Both the position numbers and the translations under genes were made by a program. This document shows, in pieces, positions 25,151-33,774 of a DNA stretch of 64,000 nucleotides (its first letter is position 1; every line of letters starts with the position of its first letter). The stretch lies in assembly GCF_904063055.1 (NCBI RefSeq), contig NZ_CAJFCN010000007.1:124001-188000 (forward strand), given 5' to 3'. The notes under the pieces were generated by a model. That model was not told where the DNA came from. It worked only from the letters and a program-made list of their open reading frames with translations, and searched no databases. Source of the DNA: Pseudomonas paracarnis. Lineage in GTDB: Bacteria; Pseudomonadota; Gammaproteobacteria; Pseudomonadales; Pseudomonadaceae.

Positions 25151-26803
25151 ATGAACCTGCATCAGTTTGCCGAAACCCACGACGTCACCAACCAGCCACC
25201 GTCCCTGGACGGCACCAACCTGTATCGCATCGACTTGCCTTTGCAGGAATGGTCACGCCGCTTTGGCGCCGGCTGGGCCCAAGCGCGCATTGATGCCTAC
25301 GGCGCGCTGGCGGGTGGGCCGTTGATGGCAGCCGGCTTCCTGGCCAACCAGAACAAACCGGTGTTCAGCAGCCATGACCGTTATGGCCATCGCATTGACC
25401 TGGTTGAGTTTCACCCGGCTTATCACGAGCTGATGCGCACCGCCGTCGAGCATGGCCTGCCGTCGTTGCCGTGGGCCCATCCCCAGGCGGGCGCCCATGT
25501 GGCGCGTGCGGCAATGACCTACCTGCACAGCCAGGCCGAGGCCGGCAGCGGCTGCCCGCTGACCATGACCTTCGCCTGCGTCCCGGCCCTGCGCCTGCAA
25601 CCGGAGCTGGCGGACCTCTGGCTGCCTAAAGTCCTCAGTACCCAATACGACCCCCGCAATGTCGGCATCGCCCACAAGGCCGGCGCTACTATCGGCATGG
25701 CCATGACCGAGAAGCAGGGCGGCACCGACGTGCGCGCCAACACCACCCGCGCTTACCCCGTGGGCGCGAGTGGCCCTGGCCAAGCCTACGAGTTGGTGGG
25801 GCATAAGTGGTTCTGCTCGGCACCGATGTGCGATGGCTTTCTGACCCTGGCCCAGACCGACAAGGGCCTGACCTGTTTCCTGCTGCCCCGGCACCGCCCG
25901 GATGACACGCGCAACGAGTTCTACATCCAGCGCTTGAAGAACAAACTCGGCAACTGCTCCAACGCCTCCAGCGAAGTGGAATTTCGCGGCGCCCTGGCGT
26001 GGATGGTCGGTGAAGAAGGCCGCGGCGTTCCAACCATCATCGAAATGGTTGCCATGACCCGCTTCGATTGCATGGTCGGCTCCAGCGCCTTGATGCGTCA
26101 GGCGCTGACCCAGGCCAGCCATCACTGCGCTCATCGGCAGGTGGGTGGCCGCGTGCTCAGCGAGCAGCCGCTGATGCAGAACGTGCTGGCCGACCTGGCC
26201 CTGGAAAGCGAAGCGGCCCTGGCCTTGAGCCTGCGCATGGGGCGCGCCCTGGATCATCTTGATGATGAACATGAAGCCAAGTTCGCCCGGCTGGTCACGG
26301 CCGTGGGCAAGTACTGGATCTGCAAACGCGCGCCCGCGATGATCAACGAAGCCGCCGAATGCATGGGCGGTGCCGGGTATGTGGAGGACAGCATCCTGCC
26401 GCGCCTTTACCGCGAGGCACCGGTGAATTCGACGTGGGAAGGTTCCGGCAATGTGCAGTGCCTGGACGTATTGCGTGCCCTGTCCAAAGAGCCGGGGGTA
26501 CTGGAGGCGTTGTTTGTGGAGCTGGGCGATGGCCACGGCGACAAGCGGTTGGCGCGGCATATCGAGCAGTTGAAGGCGGCATTCATGGACACCCAGGACA
26601 TCCAGTATCGGGCGCGGCAACTGACCGAGGACATCGCCCTGGCGTTACAGGCCAAGTTGTTGCTGGAGGCGGGTAATGCGGCGGTGAGTGATGGGTTTAT
26701 CGCCAGCCGGTTGGGTGAGTCGTCGGGGCGGGTATATGGCACCTTGCCGCGTGGCGTCGACGTGGAAGCAATTGTCGCCCGCTCAACCCCGCAATCGCTC
26801 TGA
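25151..26803 (+). CDS. AidB-like acyl-CoA dehydrogenase
   Basis: 550 residues. The N-terminal region (YRIDLPLQEW, AGFLANQNKPVFSSHDRYGHRIDLVEFHPAYHELM) and the length fit the AidB subgroup, longer than ordinary acyl-CoA dehydrogenases. FAD-site motifs: GMAMTEKQGGTDVRANTT (about 180-197) and KWFCSAPMCD. ECMGGAGYVEDSILPRLYREAPVNSTWEGSGN is the C-terminal signature. E. coli AidB is a flavoprotein that binds DNA and protects against alkylation; the physiological reaction is unclear. RBS CAGGAGGCCCGTC gives a firm start. Downstream of ladS, same strand. Confidence 0.9.
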   Translation: MNLHQFAETHDVTNQPPSLDGTNLYRIDLPLQEWSRRFGAGWAQARIDAYGALAGGPLMAAGFLANQNKPVFSSHDRYGHRIDLVEFHPAYHELMRTAVEHGLPSLPWAHPQAGAHVARAAMTYLHSQAEAGSGCPLTMTFACVPALRLQPELADLWLPKVLSTQYDPRNVGIAHKAGATIGMAMTEKQGGTDVRANTTRAYPVGASGPGQAYELVGHKWFCSAPMCDGFLTLAQTDKGLTCFLLPRHRPDDTRNEFYIQRLKNKLGNCSNASSEVEFRGALAWMVGEEGRGVPTIIEMVAMTRFDCMVGSSALMRQALTQASHHCAHRQVGGRVLSEQPLMQNVLADLALESEAALALSLRMGRALDHLDDEHEAKFARLVTAVGKYWICKRAPAMINEAAECMGGAGYVEDSILPRLYREAPVNSTWEGSGNVQCLDVLRALSKEPGVLEALFVELGDGHGDKRLARHIEQLKAAFMDTQDIQYRARQLTEDIALALQAKLLLEAGNAAVSDGFIASRLGESSGRVYGTLPRGVDVEAIVARSTPQSL

Positions 26804-26820
26804 ATAAACACAATCCAAAT

Positions 26821-26907
26821 GTGGGAGCTGGCTTGCCGGCGATAGCGGTGGTCCAGCCAGCAATTATGTAGGTGATAGACCGCTATCGCAGGCAAGCCAG
26901 CTCCCAC
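26821..26907. repeat. REPIN (complete copy)
   Basis: Arms GTGGGAGCTGGCTTGCC and GGCAAGCCAGCTCCCAC with inner GCGATAGCGG / CCGCTATCGC and a 34-base spacer. Sits in the gap between the AidB-like gene and amn. Confidence 0.95.
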
Positions 26908-26995
26908 CTATCAACGCATTCCACTTCTGGTGTTTCGGTGAGGCTTGGATACAGGCAAGATAAAGGCCTGCAAGTCAGAACACAGGATGCTTACC

Positions 26996-28459
26996 GTGAC
27001 CGAAGCTTTTGTTGTCGTTAAAACCGCCGAAGAAGCCGTGGACCGGCTGGCGGCGCTGCATGAGCGTGCCACTGGCGCGCTCAACCAGGCGCTCAAGCAA
27101 TACCTCAAGGACCGCGTCGAGCCCGACGCCGAGCAGCGCGCATTGTTTCGCTACCCGGAACTGCGCTTGACCTACCACTGCCACGGTGAAGTCCCCCAAA
27201 CCACTCGGGCGTATGCCAAGGTGCAACTGCCGGGGACCTACAGCGTCACCGTGACCCACCCGGCCGCGTTCCGTAAGTACCTGCTGGAGCAACTGGTGCC
27301 GCTGATGCACGACTTCACCGTCACGGTGGAAGTAGGCGTCAGCCAGCAGAACATTCCATATCCGTACGTGGTGGAGCAGGGCGATGAACTGGCCGGCTCC
27401 GGCGTCACCGCCGCGACCCTGGCCCGTGTATTCCCCAGTACCGACTTGTCCGCCGCCACCGACGGCATTGCCGATGGCCTGTACGACTGGGAAAACACCG
27501 ACCCGCTGCCCCTGGCCCTGTTCGATGCCGCCCGTGTGGATTTTTCCCTGCGCCGCCTGGTGCATTACACCGGCAGCGACTGGCGCCATGTACAGCCGTG
27601 GATCCTGCTGACCAACTACCACCGCTACGTGGACCAGTTCATCCTGCATGGCCTGGAGCAACTGCGCAGTGACCCGCGTTTTATCCGCATGGTGCTGCCC
27701 GGCAACGTGGTGATCGACAAGAGCATGGACCACGGCGAAGCCTCGGCCATTGCCGCCGGCGTGGTCTGGCACCGCTACCAGATGCCGGCGTATCACCTGC
27801 AGGCCACTGACGGCCACGGCGTGACTTTGGTGAACATCGGCGTGGGCCCGTCCAACGCCAAGAACATCACCGACCACCTGGCCGTATTGCGCCCGCATTG
27901 CTGGCTGATGATCGGCCACTGCGGCGGCTTGCGCCAATCCCAGACCATCGGCGACTACGTACTGGCCCACGCCTATATGCGCCGCGACGGGATTCTGGAC
28001 CGTGTAGTACCGCCGAACATCCCGATCCCGGCCCTGGCCGAAGTGCAGCTGGCGCTTCAGCAAGCGGCGGCGAAAGTCACCGGCGAAAAAGGCGAAGAGC
28101 TGAAAAAACGCCTGCGCACCGGTACCGTGCTGACCTACGACGACCGTAACTGGGAACTGCGCTGGGCCCAGGAGCGGCCGCTGATCAACCTGTCCCGCGC
28201 CGTGGCCGTGGACATGGAAAGCGGCACCATCGCCGCCCAGGGTTACCGTTTGCGCGTGCCTTACGGCACCTTGTTATGCGTATCCGACAAGCCGCTGCAC
28301 AGCGAGATCAAGCTGCCGGGTTCGGCCAACGCGTTCTACGAGCGTGCGGTCAGCCAGCATTTGAAGATCGGCATCGAGGCGGTCGACCTGTTGCGCACCG
28401 AACTCAACTCGTTGCACTCGCGCAAACTGCGCAGCTTCGACGAGCCGCCGTTCCGCTAA
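26996..28459 (+). CDS. amn: AMP nucleosidase
   Basis: About 487 residues. Amn hydrolyses AMP to adenine and ribose 5-phosphate and is part of purine salvage and adenylate balance. An N-terminal AMN domain (to about 170) precedes a nucleoside-phosphorylase-like domain with VTLVNIGVGPSNAKNITDHLA, LMIGHCGGLRQSQ and AVDMESGTIAAQGYR (catalytic and ribose-binding residues). I prefer GTG 26996 because AGGA lies eight bases before it; ATG 26987, in frame, has the ribosome site too close, and the frame open from 26945 has no support. Confidence 0.92.
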   Translation: MTEAFVVVKTAEEAVDRLAALHERATGALNQALKQYLKDRVEPDAEQRALFRYPELRLTYHCHGEVPQTTRAYAKVQLPGTYSVTVTHPAAFRKYLLEQLVPLMHDFTVTVEVGVSQQNIPYPYVVEQGDELAGSGVTAATLARVFPSTDLSAATDGIADGLYDWENTDPLPLALFDAARVDFSLRRLVHYTGSDWRHVQPWILLTNYHRYVDQFILHGLEQLRSDPRFIRMVLPGNVVIDKSMDHGEASAIAAGVVWHRYQMPAYHLQATDGHGVTLVNIGVGPSNAKNITDHLAVLRPHCWLMIGHCGGLRQSQTIGDYVLAHAYMRRDGILDRVVPPNIPIPALAEVQLALQQAAAKVTGEKGEELKKRLRTGTVLTYDDRNWELRWAQERPLINLSRAVAVDMESGTIAAQGYRLRVPYGTLLCVSDKPLHSEIKLPGSANAFYERAVSQHLKIGIEAVDLLRTELNSLHSRKLRSFDEPPFR

Positions 28460-28530
28460 GCGGTTGGGATGGTCATTTAGCGGTCAGGCCACTAGCATTG
28501 TCGGTCCTGACCGTTAGATGTTCCTTTGCC

Positions 28531-29163
28531 ATGTCCCGTCCTACCCGTCCCGATTCGCGCCGCCCAGGCGTGAAACCTTCGCAGCCTGTTCGACGTGTCG
28601 CCAAGGCGCCACCGGCCGAGCCGAAGCTGATCCTGTTCAACAAACCGTTCGATGTGCTGACCCAGTTCAGCGACGAAGGCGGGCGCGCGACGCTCAAGGA
28701 TTTTATCGATATTCCCGGTATTTACCCGGCGGGGCGCCTGGACCGTGACAGCGAAGGCTTGCTGCTGTTGACCAACGATGGCCAGCTTCAGGCGCGCATC
28801 GCCGATCCCAAGCACAAATTGGCGAAAACCTACTGGGTGCAAGTGGAAGGTGAGCCGACTGAAGAACAGCTGCAACGTCTGCGCGATGGTGTCGAGCTGA
28901 ACGATGGCATGACCTTGCCTGCCGAGGCTCGGCAACTGGATGAACCGGCGTTATGGCCGCGCAACCCGCCGGTACGCTTTCGCAAAAGCGTGCCGACGCA
29001 TTGGCTGGAGTTGGTGATACGTGAAGGGCGCAACCGTCAGGTACGGCGCATGACCGCAGCAGTGGGCCTGCCGACGCTGCGCCTGGTGCGCGTGCGCATT
29101 GGCGACTGGTCTATCGACGGCCTGGATCAAGGCCAATGGAAGGCAGTGCCGGCGCGCTTATAA
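28531..29163 (+). CDS. rluE: 23S rRNA pseudouridine synthase, RluE type
   Basis: 210 residues from ATG 28531: a basic, disordered start (SRPTRPDSRRPGVKPSQPVRRV), then the RsuA/RluB/E/F fold. The catalytic Asp is in PAGRLDRDSEGLLLLTNDG (about residue 70) and the C-terminal KLAKTYWVQVEG and REGRNRQVRRMTAAVGLPTLRLVRV are family signatures. No S4 domain is present, as in RluE, which modifies U2457 of 23S rRNA in E. coli. The open frame upstream of 28531 overlaps amn and is not used. The stop abuts that of the convergent DUF2788 gene. Confidence 0.9.
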   Translation: MSRPTRPDSRRPGVKPSQPVRRVAKAPPAEPKLILFNKPFDVLTQFSDEGGRATLKDFIDIPGIYPAGRLDRDSEGLLLLTNDGQLQARIADPKHKLAKTYWVQVEGEPTEEQLQRLRDGVELNDGMTLPAEARQLDEPALWPRNPPVRFRKSVPTHWLELVIREGRNRQVRRMTAAVGLPTLRLVRVRIGDWSIDGLDQGQWKAVPARL

Positions 29164-29376
29164 GGCGCCGGATTCAATCAGGCCGATCACCACGCTCTTG
29201 ATGATGAACGCTGCCACACCAAGGCCCAACACGAAAAACAGGATGAACGAACCAAAGCGCCCGGCCTTGGATTTTTTCGCCAGGTCCCAGACGATAAAGC
29301 CCATGAAAATGATCAGGATAGTGACCAGGCCGGTCATCATCCATTCTTCAAACAGGGCGGGGTCGATGTTGTTCAT
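29158..29376 (-). CDS. DUF2788 small membrane protein
   Basis: 72 residues from ATG 29376 (MNNIDPALFEEWMMTG) with two membrane segments (LVTILIIFMGFIVWDLA and FILFFVLGLGVAAFIIKSVV) separated by a basic loop (KKSKAGRFG). Matches the DUF2788 family of short inner-membrane proteins with unknown role. Its stop codon is back-to-back with that of rluE. Confidence 0.85.
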   Translation of the reverse strand: MNNIDPALFEEWMMTGLVTILIIFMGFIVWDLAKKSKAGRFGSFILFFVLGLGVAAFIIKSVVIGLIESGAL

Positions 29377-29458
29377 GGGACTCTTCCGACAAGACAAGCG
29401 AGCAGTATACGGCAGCGTCACAAACGCAACATTGACCTGAGTCCTACACCATCGAACT

Positions 29459-29545
29459 GTGGGAGCTGGCTTGCCTGCGATAGCGGTCTGTCAGGTACCG
29501 TGATGCAAACTGGCCCGCCGCCATCGCAGGCAAGCCAGCTCCCAC
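29459..29545. repeat. REPIN (complete copy)
   Basis: Standard outer arms. The left inner part is GCGATAGCGG and the right CCGCCATCGC, so one mismatch pair has accumulated in the inner stem. Lies between DUF2788 and the Lrp-family gene. Confidence 0.95.
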
Positions 29546-29563
29546 CGTTGAACATCGTTGTTC

Positions 29564-30043
29564 TCAGGTGCGCAGGTGGGTCAGGGGCAGTTCGGTGCTG
29601 TTGAGCACTTGGTTCAGCACAAAGCTGGAACGCACGCTGGTCACCCCTTCGATCCGGGTCAGATGCCCCAGCAGCAATTTTTGATAGTGATCCATGTCCG
29701 GCACTACCACCTTCAACTGGTAGTCCGCATCCATCCCGGTCACGAGGCTGCACTCCAGCACTTGCGGCAGGGTGCGGATGGCGGCCTCGAAATTCTCGAA
29801 GCGTTCCGGCGTGTGACGGTCCATGCCGATCAATACATAAGCGGTGAGGCTCAGGCCGAGCATCTTGCGGTCGAGCAGGGCGACCTGGCGGGCGATGTAG
29901 CCGTCGTCCTCCAATTGCTTGACCCGGCGTGAGCAGGGCGAAGGCGACAGGCCGATGCGTTCGGCCAGCTCCTGGTTGGAGATCCTCGCGTCGCGCTGCA
30001 ATTCCGCCAGAATACTCAGGTCGTATCGGTCAAGCTTGCTCAT
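29564..30043 (-). CDS. Lrp/AsnC family transcriptional regulator
   Basis: 159 residues: N-terminal helix-turn-helix (LDRYDLSILAELQRDARISNQELAERIGLSPSPCSRRVKQLEDDGYI, residues 3-49), linker, and an AsnC ligand/oligomer domain (70-150) with LVTGMDADYQLKVVVPD. SPSPCSRRV is the recognition-helix text of the Lrp-like subgroup. It probably responds to an amino acid; the target is unknown. From memory PA3965 is at the same place in P. aeruginosa. The upstream gap has AT-rich repeats (TTGCGG, TTGCGC) that could be its own operator. Confidence 0.9.
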   Translation of the reverse strand: MSKLDRYDLSILAELQRDARISNQELAERIGLSPSPCSRRVKQLEDDGYIARQVALLDRKMLGLSLTAYVLIGMDRHTPERFENFEAAIRTLPQVLECSLVTGMDADYQLKVVVPDMDHYQKLLLGHLTRIEGVTSVRSSFVLNQVLNSTELPLTHLRT

Positions 30044-30328
30044 TGGGTTGGCCTTTGTCGTAACTATTGCGGTTAATTATCCATGAAGGGTTAAAAATTG
30101 CGCAAGCACTGTTTATTGACGCAATCTTCGCAATCCTCTGCCCGCCCGGCACGCCTATGATTACCAACAGAATCACCGCCTGGACAACAGTCCACAGCAA
30201 CGCGCCCAATCAGGCCCGTTGCGGCCGCCGCCCCAGCAGGGTTGAGCCGGCCTCCAGGCTGCACACTGTCCACAAGACGGCGTGAGGTGAGCCAACGTCA
30301 AAAGCGTTGAGCCAGGACGAAATTCTCA

Positions 30329-30358
30329 AGGGGTGGCCGACGGGTCACCCCTTTTTCT
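30329..30358 (+). terminator. intrinsic terminator with no gene in front
   Basis: AGGGGTG-GCCGACGGG-TCACCCCT (7 to 8 pairs) followed by TTTTTCTTT: a good rho-independent terminator on the plus strand. It lies 112 bases before the DUF6515 gene. The 427-base gap from 30044 has no convincing reading frame, so it may end a small RNA or a leader. Confidence 0.7.
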
Positions 30359-30470
30359 TTGTGCGCGTTTTGCCTTCAGAAAATAGTTCTCGTGACTGAT
30401 AACCTGTCTCAGAACCGGGCGAGGCTTTTCCAGTCTCATGATCAAGCCCCAATCCGCAGTGAGGAAAAGC

Positions 30471-31433
30471 ATGAAGCGCATCTGGCGTATGGCAGGTGTT
30501 GGTTTGCTGGTGGTCAGCGTCGGCTCCCAGGCGATGGCCGACGAACGCGATAACTCACCGGGCCAGGGGCAACGGCCTGAGCACAATCAGCCACGCCCAC
30601 AAAACCCGCAGGGTGATCGTGGCGGCCAGCACGAGGGTGGCCAATGGCAGGGTCGGCCTCAAGGTCATGAGCCGGGGCGACCAGCACCGCAACCGCAACC
30701 CTCCAATAACCTGCCGATCCAGGGCCGGCCCGATACCGTGCGCCAGACCCAGGAGCCGCGCCAGGGTTATTACCGTGATATTCCCAGACGCCCCGATGAC
30801 AACCGGCATTGGGAGGCCGGCGGCCCCGGTTCGCGTCCGGGTAACGATCGCCCCGGTGATAACCGCTGGCCAGGCCGCCCCGATGGGCATGGCAATGGCT
30901 GGGGCCCAGGCCCGCAGCATCGCCCTGGATATGTCATCGACCGTTTCCCCGATCGCAATTACCGCGTGCCTTACCGTGGCCAGGACTACTTTTTCTCCGG
31001 CGGCTACTGGTATCGCCCCCAAGGCCCACGCTACGTAGTGGTGACGCCGCCCTATGGCATTCGCGTGCATTACCTGCCGGACTACGCACGTGAAGTGTGG
31101 GTAGGCGGCTCGCTGTTGTTCCTCGCCGCAGGCGCCTATTACGCCTACGAGCAAAGCACCCAACAATACGTGGTGGTACAACCACCGACGCAGGTGCCAT
31201 CACCTCCGCCGACGCCTCAAGGCAACGGTTATGACGTGGTGGCTTACCCGGCCAACGGCCAGTCGCCAGCCCAGGTACAGCAGGACGGCTACGACTGTTA
31301 TCGCTGGGCGGTGCAACAAAGTGGCTTCGACCCGCGCACCGTCACCTACGCCCCGGACCCTGCGGTGGTGCAAACCTACCGCCAGGCCCAGGGCAACTGC
31401 CTGGGCAGTCGGGGGTATCAGGTGCAGTACTAG
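30471..31433 (+). CDS. DUF6515 family exported protein
   Basis: 320 residues from ATG 30471, placed by RBS GAGGAAAAGC; an upstream in-frame ATG at 30438 is less likely. Signal peptide to about residue 25 (VGSQAMA/DE), then ~110 residues of low complexity rich in Pro, Gly, Gln, Arg and Asn. A folded YXXP-rich part (NYRVPYRGQDYFFSGGYWYRPQGP) follows, then a hydrophobic stretch (VWVGGSLLFLAAGAYYAYEQ) and a C-terminal segment with two Cys (DGYDCYRWAVQQSGFDP, QGNCLGSRGY) as in DUF6515 proteins. The role is unknown; probably cell envelope. Confidence 0.8.
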   Translation: MKRIWRMAGVGLLVVSVGSQAMADERDNSPGQGQRPEHNQPRPQNPQGDRGGQHEGGQWQGRPQGHEPGRPAPQPQPSNNLPIQGRPDTVRQTQEPRQGYYRDIPRRPDDNRHWEAGGPGSRPGNDRPGDNRWPGRPDGHGNGWGPGPQHRPGYVIDRFPDRNYRVPYRGQDYFFSGGYWYRPQGPRYVVVTPPYGIRVHYLPDYAREVWVGGSLLFLAAGAYYAYEQSTQQYVVVQPPTQVPSPPPTPQGNGYDVVAYPANGQSPAQVQQDGYDCYRWAVQQSGFDPRTVTYAPDPAVVQTYRQAQGNCLGSRGYQVQY

Positions 31434-32323
31434 GCCTTGTTACCGGTGACCACTTCCCGTGGGTCGGCGTGCACCAGCACTTCGGCTTTCGGGTATTCCC
31501 GGTGAATGGCATCGGCGGCCTGGTCGCTGATGCCATGGGCCACCGACAGCGTCAATTCCCCCGGCAACTCCAGGTGCAACTGCACAAACCAGTGGTTGCC
31601 GGAAACCCGCGTACGCAAGTCGTGGGCACCCAGTACGCCGGGCACGCCACGGGCCAGCTCCAGCATGTGCTGGCTGACATCCGGCGGTAGCTCTTCATCC
31701 ATCAACACCGCAAAGCTTTCCCGGGCGATCTGGATCGCGCTCCACAGAATGTAAGCGGCGATTCCCAGGCCGAACCAGGCGTCGACCTGATGAAAGCCAA
31801 AGCCTGCCAACACCAGCGCAATCAGGATGCTGCCATTGAGCAGCAAGTCTGAGCGGTAATGCAGCGAGTCGGCACGCACCGCGTTGGAGCCGGTCTCGCG
31901 CACCACGCGGTGTTGCAGCATCAGCAGGGCCATGGTCAGCCCCAGCGACAAGATAATCACGCCGATACTCAGCCACGGTGCGCCGACCGGCTCCGGATGC
32001 TTGAGCCGTTCATAGGCCTGGAGCGCAATCAGTACCGCACTGCCGGCGATAAACAAGGCTTGCGCCATACCCGCCAGCGACTCTGCCTTGCCATGCCCAT
32101 AACGATGATCGTCATCGGCGGGGCGCAGGGCGTAATGCACCGCCAGCAAGTTCAGCAGCGAGGTCACGCCGTCGAGCAGCGAGTCGGTCAACCCGGCGAG
32201 CATGCTCACCGAGCCGCTGAGCCACCAGGCGATGGCCTTGGTCACAATCAACACACAGGCCACGCCCACCGAGGCGCGGGTGGCTAGGCGCAAGAGCCTT
32301 GCGTGTTCGGGGCTGCTGGTCAT
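31430..32323 (-). CDS. cation diffusion facilitator, YiiP/FieF type
   Basis: 297 residues, six membrane segments and a C-terminal cytoplasmic domain. The transport site is D47-x3-D51 in TDSLLDGV (TM2) and H155-x3-D159 in LHYRSDLLL (TM5), the same set as in FieF/YiiP, which export Zn2+ or Fe2+ in exchange for protons. His residues in the loop after TM2 (DDDHRYGHGKAES) are also conserved. The 3' end overlaps the convergent DUF6515 gene by 4 bases. From memory PA3963 is the syntenic YiiP of P. aeruginosa. The metal is not certain from sequence. Confidence 0.93.
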   Translation of the reverse strand: MTSSPEHARLLRLATRASVGVACVLIVTKAIAWWLSGSVSMLAGLTDSLLDGVTSLLNLLAVHYALRPADDDHRYGHGKAESLAGMAQALFIAGSAVLIALQAYERLKHPEPVGAPWLSIGVIILSLGLTMALLMLQHRVVRETGSNAVRADSLHYRSDLLLNGSILIALVLAGFGFHQVDAWFGLGIAAYILWSAIQIARESFAVLMDEELPPDVSQHMLELARGVPGVLGAHDLRTRVSGNHWFVQLHLELPGELTLSVAHGISDQAADAIHREYPKAEVLVHADPREVVTGNKA

Positions 32324-32332
32324 GAGCTGTCC

Positions 32333-32752
32333 TTACGCGGCAGGCTGCAGGCCCAGGGCCGCCAGTTGCTGCACGCTGCCCCTGAACTGGATCAGGCGTG
32401 GGTCGTCCAGCGGCAAGGTGCGGCCGGTTTCTTTCTGGATGATGCTTTGCAGCTTGGCGTTATCGACCTTGCCGTCAGCGCCGATGGCTTCGTGCAGTTT
32501 CTCGGGGGCGACCTGGGCGGTCTTGCCCGGTTCGAAGTAAATGGCGCCCGTGGCGAAGTCGACACCGAAGGCGATCAGGCCGGGGATCACATAAAACAAC
32601 AGGCCGAGGGCATCGAGTACCGCGATGGTCGGGTCGATCTTGCCATCGATCTGGCCACGACGGTCGGGGTAGAAAATCGACCCGCAGGCGGTAAGTTGGC
32701 TCAGCAGGGTAACGGCGAGGACACCGCCGATGACACGGGAAGCGATACGCAT
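32333..32752 (-). CDS. putative lipoprotein (YceK-like)
   Basis: 139 residues with lipobox LTAC (Cys23, followed by GS). Then a short hydrophobic segment (LDALGLLFYVIPGLIAFGVDFATGAIYFEP) of the kind seen in YceK/YidQ lipoproteins, and a charged C-terminal half. Such proteins are sometimes mislabelled polyribonucleotide nucleotidyltransferase in databases; there is no sign of such activity. It is 9 bases upstream of the cation exporter gene and likely co-transcribed. Confidence 0.8.
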   Translation of the reverse strand: MRIASRVIGGVLAVTLLSQLTACGSIFYPDRRGQIDGKIDPTIAVLDALGLLFYVIPGLIAFGVDFATGAIYFEPGKTAQVAPEKLHEAIGADGKVDNAKLQSIIQKETGRTLPLDDPRLIQFRGSVQQLAALGLQPAA

Positions 32753-32819
32753 GAAAAAGTCTCCTGAACATATTTAAGGGTGACTATAAGCCAGATCGGC
32801 CAGGCGCCGATGAACCAAT

Positions 32820-32907
32820 GTGGGAGCTGGCTTGCCTGCGATTGCGACGGTTCAGGAAATACAGCGGCAACTGTCACACCGCTATCGCAGGCAAGCCAGC
32901 TCCCACC
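32820..32907. repeat. REPIN (complete copy)
   Basis: Standard outer arms; the left inner part has GCGATTGCGA and the right CCGCTATCGC, so the inner stem is imperfect. It fills the middle of the 318-base gap between the lipoprotein gene and the membrane orphan. The rest of the gap shows nothing definite. Confidence 0.95.
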
Positions 32908-33070
32908 TTCGACTGCATTCACAGCCCAAAGCGTGGGTGTTTTTAAGACCCGCATCGGCATCTGGCAGTTCGCCGTTATACTCGCCGCCCTGTCTGGACG
33001 CCAATGGGTGTTCAAGCTTTTCTGTTTGCAGACGAAACACCGGGCAGTTTACAAAAATCAAGGAAGGATG

Positions 33071-33721
33071 ATGAATCAAGAGCAGCAGGCAAACACACGT
33101 TATAACCGGACTTTTTGGGAAGATCTGAAAGCTTTTTTCTTCGAATACTCCAGTTTGTTCCTGGTGTATCTGTTGTTTTCCATGGCGTTGATTTACTGGG
33201 GCACTTGTCTGAAACCCGAAGTTGGCGAGCTGTTGAACAAAGCTTACGGTGAAGGACTGGCACCTATTTCTATCGCAGTACTAATGGTCATAACCTGTTT
33301 GATCATCGGTATCACCCGTCTTATTGCCCCCGTTTCATATGCAGCAAAGGAGCACTGGCTGGTGATCATGGCCTTGGCCCTGACGAAATTCATGATCAGC
33401 TTGATGGTTACTTATTACGCTTATCTGTGGGGGTTTATTGCTGCCTGCAGGTTGCTTGAGTTTCCCGTCGACATTGTGCTGTGGAAAGGGGCTGTTATTT
33501 TTCCGGTCTTTATATTCTTCATCCACTGGGCTGCGCCGCGAGTGTTCTTTGACTCGTTTCATTCAAATGTCGATTTGGATATCGTTTTAAGTCTTGTGAC
33601 CCTTGGGGTCGGGGCCATCGTGGTTTTTGTGTGTCTCTATCAAAAGCCTGAAGAGAGCGCCGACGAAAAGCAGGACGTCAACTCGATGGTCATGTGTTGG
33701 TATGGACGACCCATACATTAG
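33071..33721 (+). CDS. orphan membrane protein of unknown function
   Basis: 216 residues; AAGGA lies six bases before ATG 33071 (an adjacent ATG at 33068 is also possible). Five hydrophobic segments: SLFLVYLLFSMALIYWG, ISIAVLMVITCLIIGITRLI, LVIMALALTKFMISLMVTYYAYLWG, VLWKGAVIFPVFIFFI and IVLSLVTLGVGAIVVFVCLY, then a charged tail. I recognise no family. The base composition is clearly more AT-rich than the flanking genes and codon use is less biased, which suggests recent acquisition. It lies upstream of hrpB on the same strand. Confidence 0.75.
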   Translation: MNQEQQANTRYNRTFWEDLKAFFFEYSSLFLVYLLFSMALIYWGTCLKPEVGELLNKAYGEGLAPISIAVLMVITCLIIGITRLIAPVSYAAKEHWLVIMALALTKFMISLMVTYYAYLWGFIAACRLLEFPVDIVLWKGAVIFPVFIFFIHWAAPRVFFDSFHSNVDLDIVLSLVTLGVGAIVVFVCLYQKPEESADEKQDVNSMVMCWYGRPIH

Positions 33722-33774
33722 GCAGTCGCCGGACCGGTTACGCCTCTTAACTGCGCGGATGCCAGAGAACCCTT

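Noticed and set aside
25253..26620. 455-codon open frame on the minus strand
   Set aside because: Antisense to the AidB-like gene; low-complexity translation without family.
30067..30285. 72-codon frame between the Lrp and DUF6515 genes
   Set aside because: No ribosome site, no family, atypical codon use; the terminator at 30329 is a better sign that a non-coding RNA, if anything, is made.
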